Source of the DNA: Denitromonas ohlonensis | GTDB lineage: Bacteria > Pseudomonadota > Gammaproteobacteria > Burkholderiales > Rhodocyclaceae | Reading direction: 5' to 3' | NCBI RefSeq assembly: GCF_007625205.1 | Contig: NZ_VMNI01000020.1 | Location: 62,001 to 126,000 of the forward strand | Length of the DNA: 64,000 nucleotides | In this document: piece after piece, positions 57,058 to 64,000 of the stretch | Numbering within the stretch: the stretch's first letter is position 1 | Layout of the letters: each line of letters begins with the position of its first letter | Made by a program: the position numbers and the translations under genes | The notes under the pieces: generated by a model | Database searches by the model: none | Told to the model about the DNA's origin: nothing | Seen by the model: the letters and a program-made list of their open reading frames with translations, nothing else

Positions 57058-58209
57058 ATGTCTGAACAGTTTTTTGCCCCGTGTCCGCGAGGACTCGAAC
57101 CCGGTTTGCAGGACGAGCTGAGCGCGCTGGGCGCCGGCAAGATTCGCCAGGTGCCCGGCGGCGTGTCGTTTACCGGCGACTGGGCGCTGGCCTATGCGGT
57201 CAACCTCGAGAGCCGGCTGGCGACGCGGGTGCTGTGGCAGGTGGCGCATGGCCGCTATCACGGCGAGCAGGACATCTACAAACTGGCCTACGGTGTGACC
57301 TGGGCCAAGTGGTTTACGCCGGAGCAGACCATGCGTGTGTATGTCACTGCACGGCGCTCCCCGCTCAAGAGTCTGGAGTTCATCACGCTGCGTATCAAGG
57401 ATGCAGTGTGCGATCACTTCCGTACCATCAAGGGCGTTCGGCCGAGCATCGACACGGCCAATCCCGATGTGCGCATCCATGCCTTCCTCAGCAATGACGA
57501 GGCGATGCTGTATATCGACACCTCGGGCGAACCGCTCTACAAGCGTGGCTTCAAGCAGGCCGCCGTTGAAGCGCCGCTCAAGGAAAACCTCGCCGCCGGC
57601 ATTTTGCGGGTGAGTGGCTGGCAGCCCGGTGAGGCGCTGCTCGACCCGATGTGCGGTAGCGGCACCTTTCTGATCGAAGCGGCGCAAATTGCGCTCGACA
57701 TCGCCCCCGGCCTTGGCCGTCGCTTCGGTTTCGAGGCGCTCAAAACGCTGGATGAGAGTGTGTGGCGCCGTATGCGCAAGGCGGCCGAAGGGCGTCGTCG
57801 GCATGTGGCAAAGCTGCCGATTTTCGGTTCCGACAGCGAAGGCGTTCAGGTCAAACGTGCGCGCATCAACCTCGAAGCCGCCGGTCTGGCCGACCAGGTC
57901 ACGCTCGAACAGGCCGAGCTGACCGAGCGCATGCCGCCGGCGGCCGAAGGCGTGATGGTGGCCAATCCGCCGTATGGCGTACGCATTGGCGAGTCCTCGG
58001 AGCTGGCCGAGTTCTACCCGAAGCTTGGCGATGCCCTCAAGGCGCGCTGGGCCGGCTGGCGCTGCTACTTCCTCAGCGCCGACCCGGAACTGCCCAAGCT
58101 GATCAAGCTGAAGGCCACCAAGCGCACACCGATGTTCAATGGCGCGCTGGAGTGTCGGGTGTTTGAGTACAAGGTGATCGCCGGCAGCAATCGGCGAGAG
58201 AAAGCGTAG
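57058..58209 (+). CDS. THUMP-domain class I SAM-dependent RNA methyltransferase (RlmL N-terminal-like)
   Basis: A 383-aa enzyme. The N-terminal THUMP domain (about 50-155) is followed by a methyltransferase with GEALLDPMCGSGTFLIEAA and the catalytic MVANPPYGVRIG (NPPY). It matches the N-terminal half of E. coli RlmL (m2G2445 of 23S rRNA), here as a separate protein as is common in betaproteobacteria. Last gene of a plus-strand run beginning at the epimerase. Confidence 0.93.
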   Translation: MSEQFFAPCPRGLEPGLQDELSALGAGKIRQVPGGVSFTGDWALAYAVNLESRLATRVLWQVAHGRYHGEQDIYKLAYGVTWAKWFTPEQTMRVYVTARRSPLKSLEFITLRIKDAVCDHFRTIKGVRPSIDTANPDVRIHAFLSNDEAMLYIDTSGEPLYKRGFKQAAVEAPLKENLAAGILRVSGWQPGEALLDPMCGSGTFLIEAAQIALDIAPGLGRRFGFEALKTLDESVWRRMRKAAEGRRRHVAKLPIFGSDSEGVQVKRARINLEAAGLADQVTLEQAELTERMPPAAEGVMVANPPYGVRIGESSELAEFYPKLGDALKARWAGWRCYFLSADPELPKLIKLKATKRTPMFNGALECRVFEYKVIAGSNRREKA

Positions 58210-58261
58210 GGCGGGCGCCAGCCTGCCCGCCACGCTCAGGTCCAGCCAACAGGTGATTCCG

Positions 58262-58654
58262 ATGACCCATCAAGACTTTGCACCGCACGAGGCATGGGTG
58301 CTGTTTCAACTCAACGACGCGCCGATCGAAACCGCTATGGACGGCGACTTCAACGTGTTGGCGATCATGGATGCGGCGACCGGCCGAATCCACGGAAACG
58401 CCTTCATCAGCGTGCTGGATGCCGAGCCGTCGGCGCTGGACGCGCGACGCTTGCTCGCGTCTTCGGAATCGGAAGCCGGGCTGCGGCCGCAGCGCTTGTA
58501 TGTTGATGAGCAGTGTCGGCTTGTTGAACTGACTGGCGTGGCAAAGGCCATGGGGATCGTGGTGTGCCCCGAGCGCAGAAGTACGTTTGATCCGCTGACT
58601 CAGGATGCCCGCGAGGGCTTCGCTGCGCATGTGTCGGGCGCTCGGCGACAGTAG
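58262..58654 (+). CDS. Hypothetical protein, 130 aa
   Basis: A soluble 130-aa protein with mixed alpha/beta pattern (WVLFQLNDAPIETAMDGDFN, IMDAATGRIHGNAFISV, RPQRLYVDEQCRLVELTGVA). No signal peptide, no membrane span and no family I recognise. The layout (comparison of a vocal N-terminal strand with a later VDEQCRLVEL strand) hints at a domain seen in DUF6930-like proteins, but this is weak. AGGTG lies ten bases upstream. Monocistronic between the methyltransferase and LysE-type genes. Confidence 0.7.
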   Translation: MTHQDFAPHEAWVLFQLNDAPIETAMDGDFNVLAIMDAATGRIHGNAFISVLDAEPSALDARRLLASSESEAGLRPQRLYVDEQCRLVELTGVAKAMGIVVCPERRSTFDPLTQDAREGFAAHVSGARRQ

Positions 58655-58716
58655 GCCGGGCGTTACGCCGGCCAGATGTTTCCCCGGCGTAAACGCTAGT
58701 TGCGAGGACGGCACCG

Positions 58717-59331
58717 ATGATTACCGTTGAATTTCTCATCACTGCCCTGGTCGTCGTGCTCATTCCCGGTACGGGGGTGATTTTTACCGTGTCGACAGGG
58801 CTGCTTCAGGGCCGCGCGGCGAGCCTGTACGCGGCGCTGGGCTGCACGGCGGGCATTGTGCCGCACTTGCTGGCGACCGTTCTCGGGCTGGCCGCGGTGA
58901 TGCATGCCGGGGCGCTGGCGTTTCAGGTGCTGAAGTTCGCGGGCGTGGCGTATCTGCTCTACCTGGCGTATTCGATGTGGCGTAACACCACGGCCTTTGC
59001 CGTGGATGGCGCCGTGTCGCGCACAAGCGCGCGGGCGCTGGTGATGAAGGCGGTGTTGCTGAATGTCCTGAATCCGAAGCTGACCATTTTCTTTCTGGCC
59101 TTTTTGCCGCAGTTCATTGAACCGGGTGCGGCACAGCCGATGGCTCAACTGCTGTTGCTCAGTGGCGTGTTCATGGTGATGACTTTTGCCGTGTTCGTGG
59201 TCTACGGCGTGGTGGCGCATGCGTTTCGCGCCAAAGTCATCGAGTCGCCGCGGGTGCAGCGTTACTTGCGCTATGGATTCTCGGCGGCTTTTGCGGGGCT
59301 GGGCGTGAAGCTGGCGCTGAGCGAGCGCTGA
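58717..59331 (+). CDS. LysE/RhtB family amino-acid exporter
   Basis: A 204-aa LysE-fold exporter, third in the window. Signature VVVLIPGTGVIFTVSTGLLQ (PGTG instead of PGP) and LLNVLNPKLTIFFLAFLPQF. Six spans. Substrate unknown; homoserine-lactone or threonine exporters are closest by motif style. Followed by repeats. Confidence 0.9.
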   Translation: MITVEFLITALVVVLIPGTGVIFTVSTGLLQGRAASLYAALGCTAGIVPHLLATVLGLAAVMHAGALAFQVLKFAGVAYLLYLAYSMWRNTTAFAVDGAVSRTSARALVMKAVLLNVLNPKLTIFFLAFLPQFIEPGAAQPMAQLLLLSGVFMVMTFAVFVVYGVVAHAFRAKVIESPRVQRYLRYGFSAAFAGLGVKLALSER

Positions 59332-59580
59332 TCGCAAGAGGCGCGTCGAAGGCTGCCCTGCGTCTCGTGCGTGGTGTTGTGGCGACAAGCCGTGAGGGGC
59401 AAGCGGGCTGGTGCCGCGGTGTAACGATGACGGCGGATGACGCTTCGCTCTTCCGCCCTACGCCAGACGCTGATTTGCGGAGGTGTGGCGGTGACGGCGG
59501 ATGCGCTGCGCTTATTCACCCTACGCCGTGGGTGTGCGTGGTGTGGCAGCAAAAGGGTGTGGGGTCACCGCCCTTGCGCC
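59332..59580. repeat. Degenerate copies of the GTAGGGCGGAT element
   Basis: No gene is seen. Two half-copies in direct orientation end in CCGCCCTACGCC (about 59430-59465) and GGCGGATGCGCTGCGCTTAT...CACCCTACGCC (59490-59525). They are related to the right arm of the 86-bp hydrogenase-cluster elements, but no complete palindrome is formed. Confidence 0.6.
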
Positions 59581-59764
59581 GGGCAGCGAACGCAGTGAGC
59601 GTGGGGGCTCCGCCCCGCCGCCGGGCCGTCCCAAGGCGAGGCGCCGCCCCCTCGGGGGGGGGCAGCGAACGTAGTGAGCGTGGGGGCTCCGCCTCGCCGC
59701 CGGGCCGCCCCAAGGCGAGGCGCGGCCCCCTCGGGGGGCAGCGAGCGTTAGCGAGCGTGGGGGC
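59581..59764. repeat. Tandem GC-rich repeat, 2.4 units of 76-79 bp
   Basis: Units begin GGGCAGCGAACGCAGTGAGC at 59581, 59660 and 59736 (partial) and contain GTGGGGGCTCCGCC, GCCGCCGGGCC and CAAGGCGAGGCGC...CCCCTCGGGGG. Each unit has internal hairpins. They are the reverse-oriented relatives of the repeats between hupD and hoxL. The last unit runs up to the stop of pilU and may influence its 3' end. Confidence 0.85.
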
Positions 59765-60898
59765 TCACACAATATCGAGGTTCTGAATCCCCGCGTTGAG
59801 GTCCTTGTCGCCATGCTTGCTGTTGAGCTTGATCTGCAGGCGCAGGTCGTTGACCGAGTCGGCGTTGCGTAGCGCGTCTTCGTAACTGATCAGCTCGTCT
59901 TCGTAGAGGCGGAACAAGGCCTGGTCGAAGGTCTGCATGCCCAGTTCGGTTGAGCGCTTCATGATCTCCTTGATCTCAGAGACTTCGCCCTTGAAGATCA
60001 GATCGGAAATCAGTGGCGAGTTGAGCAGGATCTCGACCGCCGGCACGCGGCCCTTGCGGCCGACCATCGGCAGCAGGCGCTGGGAGACCATTGCGCGCAG
60101 GTTGAGCGAGAGGTCCATCAGCAGTTGCTGGCGGCGCTCTTCGGGGAAGAAGTTGATGATCCGGTCGATCGCCTGGTTGGCGCTGTTGGCGTGCAGGGTG
60201 GCCAGGCAGAGGTGGCCGGTTTCGGCGAAGGCGATGGCGTGGTCCATGGTTTCGCGGTCGCGGATCTCGCCCATCAGGATCACGTCGGGCGCCTGACGCA
60301 GGGTGTTTTTCAGTGCGGCGGTCCAGTCGTCGGTGTCGATGCCCACTTCGCGCTGGGTGACGATGCAGTTCTTGTGTTGGTGCACATATTCGATCGGGTC
60401 TTCGACCGTAATGATGTGGCCGTAACTGTGCTCGTTGCGGAAGTCGACCAGCGCGGCCAGCGAGGTGGTTTTACCGGTGCCGGTGCCGCCGACGAAGATC
60501 ACCAGGCCGCGCTTGGCCATGCCGATGTCCTTGATGACGGCCGGCAGGCCGAGTTCGTCAATGGTCGGGATGGTCAGGGCGATGGTCCGCAGGACGCAAC
60601 CGACGCGGCCTTGCTGGACAAAGGCGTTGGCGCGGAAACGGCCGATGCCTGCCGGCGAGATGGCGAAGTTGCATTCTTTGGTGGATTCAAAATCGGCGGC
60701 CTGGCGGTCGTTCATGATCGCGCGCGCCAGCTCGGTGGTGTGTTGCGGCGTGAGGATCTGGTTCGACTGCGGGACGATGCGCCCGTCGATCTTGATCGCC
60801 GGCGGAAAGCCGGAGGTGATGAACAGGTCAGAGCCTTTTTTCTGCACCATCAGGCGCAGCAGGTCCTGCATGAATTTGAGGGCTTGATCGCGTTCCAT
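59765..60898 (-). CDS. pilU: Twitching motility ATPase PilU
   Basis: A 377-aa hexameric retraction-accessory ATPase of type IV pili. Walker A VGGTGTGKTTS, Walker B-like LMGEIRDRETM, Asp-box VEDPIEYVHQH, His-box and the AIRAE-equivalent region are present. It acts with PilT (encoded upstream, 40 bases away). A longer C-terminal tail than PilT supports PilU. Confidence 0.96.
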   Translation of the reverse strand: MERDQALKFMQDLLRLMVQKKGSDLFITSGFPPAIKIDGRIVPQSNQILTPQHTTELARAIMNDRQAADFESTKECNFAISPAGIGRFRANAFVQQGRVGCVLRTIALTIPTIDELGLPAVIKDIGMAKRGLVIFVGGTGTGKTTSLAALVDFRNEHSYGHIITVEDPIEYVHQHKNCIVTQREVGIDTDDWTAALKNTLRQAPDVILMGEIRDRETMDHAIAFAETGHLCLATLHANSANQAIDRIINFFPEERRQQLLMDLSLNLRAMVSQRLLPMVGRKGRVPAVEILLNSPLISDLIFKGEVSEIKEIMKRSTELGMQTFDQALFRLYEDELISYEDALRNADSVNDLRLQIKLNSKHGDKDLNAGIQNLDIV

Positions 60899-60938
60899 CG
60901 TGCGTTCCGGTCAGTAGTGGTTTGGCCTGCCGAGGCGA

Positions 60939-61982
60939 TTAGCCGGCGAAGTTGTCTTTGTTCTGGGCGCGTACGCGGGCCTCGGCGGAGGACACCATGT
61001 TGCGCCGAACCAAGTCGGCAAGGCATTGGTCGAGCGTCTGCATGCCGACATTCTGGCCAGTCTGGATGGCCGAGTACATCTGCGCGATCTTGTTTTCGCG
61101 GATAAGGTTCCGGATGGCCGGCGTGCCGATCATGATCTCGTGCGCGGCGACGCGGCCTTTGCCGTCCTTGGTTTTGAGCAGGGTCTGGGCGATGACGGCG
61201 CGCAGCGATTCGGAGAGCATGGCGCGCACCATGTCTTTTTCTTCGGCCGGGAAGACGTCGACGATACGGTCGATGGTTTTGGCGGCCGACGAGGTGTGCA
61301 GCGTGCCGAACACCAGGTGACCGGTTTCGGCCGCGGTGAGCGCGAGGCGAATGGTTTCGAGGTCGCGCAACTCGCCCACCAGAATGACGTCGGGGTCTTC
61401 ACGCAGGGCGGAGCGCAGCGCGTTGTTGAACGAGATGGTGTCGCGGGCGACTTCTCGCTGGTTGATCAGGCAGCGCTTGGCCTCATGCACGAATTCGATC
61501 GGGTCTTCAATTGTCAGGATGTGGCCGTACTGGTTGGTGTTGACGTAGTCGACCATCGCCGCGAGCGTGGTCGACTTGCCAGAGCCGGTCGGTCCGGTGA
61601 CCAGCACGATGCCGCGCGGCTGGTCAGAGATTTCCTTGAAAATCTTGGGTGCATTCAGCTCTTCGAGCGACAGCACCTTGGACGGAATGGTCCGGAATAC
61701 GGCCGCCGCGCCGCGTTCCTGGTTGAAGGCGTTAACCCGGAAGCGGGCCAGGTTGGGCACCGAGAACGAGAAGTCGACTTCCAGAAACTCTTCGTAGTGC
61801 TTGCGCTGGCCGTCGTTCATGATGTCGTACACCATGGCGTGCACGTCCTTGTGCTCCATGGCCGGCAGGTTGATGCGCCGGACGTCACCGTGAACACGGA
61901 TCATCGGTGGCAGGCCGGACGACAGGTGAAGGTCGGACGCCTGATTCTTGACGGAAAATGCGAGGAGTTCTGTGATGTCCAT
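60939..61982 (-). CDS. pilT: Twitching motility ATPase PilT
   Basis: A 347-aa pilus retraction motor. It starts MDITELLAFSVKNQASDLHL, the PilT standard; a longer frame from 62030 adds unrelated residues. Walker A VTGPTGSGKSTT, VEDPIEFVH-like IEDPIEFVHE, LVGELRDLETI and the C-terminal NVGMQTLDQCLADL region agree. Cytoplasmic, at the pilus base. First gene of the pilTU operon, divergent from yggS. Confidence 0.97.
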   Translation of the reverse strand: MDITELLAFSVKNQASDLHLSSGLPPMIRVHGDVRRINLPAMEHKDVHAMVYDIMNDGQRKHYEEFLEVDFSFSVPNLARFRVNAFNQERGAAAVFRTIPSKVLSLEELNAPKIFKEISDQPRGIVLVTGPTGSGKSTTLAAMVDYVNTNQYGHILTIEDPIEFVHEAKRCLINQREVARDTISFNNALRSALREDPDVILVGELRDLETIRLALTAAETGHLVFGTLHTSSAAKTIDRIVDVFPAEEKDMVRAMLSESLRAVIAQTLLKTKDGKGRVAAHEIMIGTPAIRNLIRENKIAQMYSAIQTGQNVGMQTLDQCLADLVRRNMVSSAEARVRAQNKDNFAG

Positions 61983-62110
61983 GGGGGGCGTAGTCGAGGA
62001 AGCGTGGAAAAAGGGGTAGCGCGGGCGCAAAAAGCGCGGTGCTATAATTTTTCGGCCATTCTCGCGGGATCTTTAGATTTACGGCGACCCCACGGCAAAT
62101 CGATTTCTAT

Positions 62111-62794
62111 ATGACATCAATCGCATCCAACTTGCAAGCCGTGAACGCGCGGATCGCCGCAGCGGCGAAGGCCTGCGGACGTGCGCCGGGCGATATCGCG
62201 CTGCTCGCGGTGAGCAAAACCTGGCCGGCAAAATGTGTGGCCGAGGCAGCCGATGCCGGCCAGCGCGCCTTTGGTGAAAACTATGTGCCAGAGGGCTCCG
62301 ACAAGGCCGCAGCGCTGGCGGACCGGGCTTTGGCGTGGCATTTTATCGGCCCGCTGCAGAGCAATAAAACGCGCCTGGTGGCGAATGCGTTTGACTGGGT
62401 GCACAGTATCGACCGACTCAAGATCGCCGAGCGCTTGTCGGCGCAGCGCGATGCGGCGCGGCCACCGCTGAATGTGTGTCTACAGGTGAATGTGAGCGGC
62501 GAGGCGAGCAAGAGCGGGGTGGCGCCGGACGCGCTTGCTGCGCTCGCGCAGGCGGTCAGCGTGTTGCCCGGTTTGCGTCTGCGCGGTTTGATGGCCATTC
62601 CCGAAGCGACGGACGACATCGCTTTGCTGAAACAGCGCTTTGCTCAGGTGCGCGCCTTGCGCGATGCGCTCAATGGCGCAGGGATGGCGCTGGACACTTT
62701 ATCCATGGGCATGTCCCATGATCTCGAAATCGCAATTGCCGAAGGCGCGACGATGGTACGTATTGGCACGGCCATTTTCGGCGCACGCGCGTGA
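62111..62794 (+). CDS. yggS: YggS family pyridoxal-phosphate homeostasis protein
   Basis: A 227-aa PLP-binding barrel protein. The PLP lysine lies in LLAVSKTWPA, with GENYVPEGSDK, WHFIGPLQSNKTR and LSMGMSHDLEIAIAEGATMV following. It balances PLP pools and affects amino-acid pathways. Divergent from pilT by 128 bases and followed by proC, a common arrangement in betaproteobacteria. Confidence 0.96.
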   Translation: MTSIASNLQAVNARIAAAAKACGRAPGDIALLAVSKTWPAKCVAEAADAGQRAFGENYVPEGSDKAAALADRALAWHFIGPLQSNKTRLVANAFDWVHSIDRLKIAERLSAQRDAARPPLNVCLQVNVSGEASKSGVAPDALAALAQAVSVLPGLRLRGLMAIPEATDDIALLKQRFAQVRALRDALNGAGMALDTLSMGMSHDLEIAIAEGATMVRIGTAIFGARA

Positions 62795-62813
62795 CGAAAC
62801 CACAATGGAATCC

Positions 62814-63629
62814 ATGATGAAAATTTGTTTTTTGGGCGGCGGCAACATGGCGGCGGCCTTGATCGGCGGCATGCTCGCCAAGGGCTATGTGGCCGGAGAT
62901 ATCGCGGTGGTCGAGTTGCAGGAAGAGGCGCGGGCGCGCCTGCGTGAGCGCTTTGGTGTGCGCACCCATGCCTCGCTCGATGCCGAGGCGCTGGCGTGCG
63001 ACATCCTCGTGCTGGCCGTCAAGCCGCAGCAGATGCGCGATGCGCTGACGCCAGTGGCCGGCATGCTCACCCATCAGGTGGTGGTCAGCATCGCGGCCGG
63101 ACTGCGCCTGGGCGACATGGCACGCTGGTTGGGGGGCTATTCGCGACTGGTGCGCTGCATGCCGAATACGCCGGCGCTGATTGGTGCGGGAGTGACCGGA
63201 TTGTTTGCCGATGCGTCGGTGAGCGAGGCTGAGCGGCGCGCGGTCGGGCAGGTCATGGCCTCGGTCGGCGAGATTGTGTGGATCGATACCGAAGCCCAGA
63301 TGGATGCGGTGACCGCGGTGTCGGGCAGCGGGCCGGCCTATGTGTTCCACTTTATCGAGGCGCTGGAGGCGGCCGGCGTGTCACAGGGCTTTGATGCGGA
63401 TACGGCGCGCAAGCTGGCAATCGGCACCGTGTTGGGCGCGGCCCGGCTGGCGGCTGACAGCGATGAAGGTCCGGCGGTGCTGCGCGAGCGGGTGACATCC
63501 AAAGGCGGCACAACGGCGGCCGCATTGGCGGTGATGGCCGAAGGCGATCTGCTCGGGCTGGTCGGTCGCGCGGTGGATGCGGCCGAGGCCCGCGGCAAAG
63601 AACTGGGCGACGCGCTGGGCGCAGACTGA
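62814..63629 (+). CDS. proC: Pyrroline-5-carboxylate reductase
   Basis: A 271-aa enzyme for the last step of proline synthesis. N-terminal Rossmann motif ICFLGGGNMAAALIGGMLA, VLAVKPQQM, RCMPNTPALIGAGVTGL and the C-terminal signature AVSGSGPAYVFHFIEALEAA with SKGGTTAAALAVM. ATG at 62805, 62814 and 62817 are all in frame; GGAA before 62814 favours it. Downstream of yggS and upstream of yggT. Confidence 0.96.
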   Translation: MMKICFLGGGNMAAALIGGMLAKGYVAGDIAVVELQEEARARLRERFGVRTHASLDAEALACDILVLAVKPQQMRDALTPVAGMLTHQVVVSIAAGLRLGDMARWLGGYSRLVRCMPNTPALIGAGVTGLFADASVSEAERRAVGQVMASVGEIVWIDTEAQMDAVTAVSGSGPAYVFHFIEALEAAGVSQGFDADTARKLAIGTVLGAARLAADSDEGPAVLRERVTSKGGTTAAALAVMAEGDLLGLVGRAVDAAEARGKELGDALGAD

Positions 63630-63651
63630 GTCGGGCAGGAGCACGAAATCA

Positions 63652-64000
63652 TGATGTCGAATCTCTTTCTTTTTCTCATCGAAGCGGCGGCGAGTTTTGC
63701 GACGCTGATGCTGCTCGCGCGCTTCTTCATGCAGTGGCAGCGGGTGAGCTTTCACAATCAGCTCGGCCAGTTCGTACTGGCCACCACCGACTGGTGCGTG
63801 CGTCCCTTGCGTCGGGTGCTGCCCGGCTTATTTGGTATGGATCTGGCCAGTCTGGTGCCGGCCTGGGTGATCCAGACGCTGGTGGTGCTGGTGCAGTTGA
63901 TGGTGTTCGGCGCCAGTCTGGATGGCAATCCGGCGGCGCTGTTGCTGGGCTCGTGGGGGCTTGGCTTGGTCGGCGTGCTGAAAATGATGGTGTATATGGT
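63652..64000 (+). CDS. yggT: YggT family membrane protein, partial (runs off window)
   Basis: 116 codons are visible, with AGGAG nine bases before the first of two ATGs. Hydrophobic segments (LFLFLIEAAASFATLMLLAR and ending ...WVIQTLVVLVQLMVFGASL) and the region FVLATTDWCVRPLRRVLPG match the YggT (Ycf19) repeat family, implicated in osmotic shock tolerance and cytochrome b6-like functions in others. Typical third gene after yggS and proC. Confidence 0.9.

Noticed and set aside
58206-58231. Terminator after the RNA methyltransferase gene
   Set aside because: GGCGGGC/GCCCGCC can pair, but there is no T-run and it resembles a shortened GTAGGGCGG repeat arm.
59581-59764. Possible CRISPR array
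   Set aside because: Units of 76-79 bp are nearly identical throughout with no alternating unique spacers, only 2.4 units, and no cas genes.

Overview
The window looks like a high-GC betaproteobacterial chromosome, most likely from the Rhodocyclales (Azoarcus/Thauera-like). This rests on gene content: a hox/hup-type uptake hydrogenase cluster, pilT-pilU next to yggS-proC-yggT, HDOD-type signalling proteins, PEP-CTERM sorting and separate cytochrome c4 and c5xx genes. The taxon is an inference, because no rRNA gene is present.

Region 1 (1-9.1 kb) is mainly housekeeping. It holds a minus-strand iron operon (hemP-bfd-bfr-small membrane ORF-tonB), a fumarylacetoacetate-hydrolase family enzyme, malonyl-CoA decarboxylase, lgt, a YceH-family protein, pgi and ilvD. 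Region 2 (9.1-14.1 kb) is accessory: a small membrane protein, a YiiX-like peptidase, two LysE/RhtB exporters, a glutathione transferase, a secreted protein and a PEP-CTERM protein with a leishmanolysin-like zinc site.

Region 3 (14.6-46.5 kb) is the core of the window: a nearly complete system for an oxygen-tolerant, membrane-bound [NiFe] uptake hydrogenase. Structural genes (hupS/hoxK, hupL/hoxG, hupC/hoxZ) are followed by an unrelated 4-kb block (orphan HigA-like protein, EF-hand protein, LysR/GST pair, FMN-binding protein). Next come the maturation genes hupD/hoxM-hoxL-O-Q-R-T-V-hypA-B-F-C-D-E-hoxX and the NtrC-type regulator hoxA. A second unrelated block (DUF302, Na+/H+ antiporter, Pit phosphate transporter, zinc-ribbon protein) precedes the H2-sensing regulatory hydrogenase hoxB-hoxC and its kinase hoxJ. 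Cytochrome c4 and a HupE/UreJ nickel permease close the region. Three near-identical sigma54 (-24/-12) promoters lie before hupS, hupD and hupE, which suggests one HoxA/RpoN regulon controlling separated units. Three palindromic elements, each exactly 86 bp, and a composite 725-bp inverted-repeat element sit in intergenic gaps of this cluster.

Region 4 (46.5-64 kb) contains a DUF255/thioredoxin-fold gene with an apparent operator-promoter, a cytochrome c, and a c-di-GMP/HDOD signalling module (REC-PAS-GGDEF-EAL, HDOD-GAF-histidine kinase, EAL-like/HDOD). It continues with a ferredoxin-type reductase, an SDR epimerase, HemJ-like and rRNA-methyltransferase-like genes, a third LysE exporter, tandem GC-rich repeats, pilU, pilT, yggS, proC and a partial yggT.

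Functional model: HoxBC senses H2 and signals through HoxJ to HoxA, which activates sigma54 transcription of the structural, maturation and nickel-uptake genes. HupE supplies nickel, Hyp/HoxX proteins build the Ni-Fe(CN)2CO site, HoxM and HoxLOQRTV mature the subunits, and HoxKG passes electrons to the quinone pool through the cytochrome b HoxZ. No classical defence island, CRISPR array, tRNA or transposase gene was recognised.
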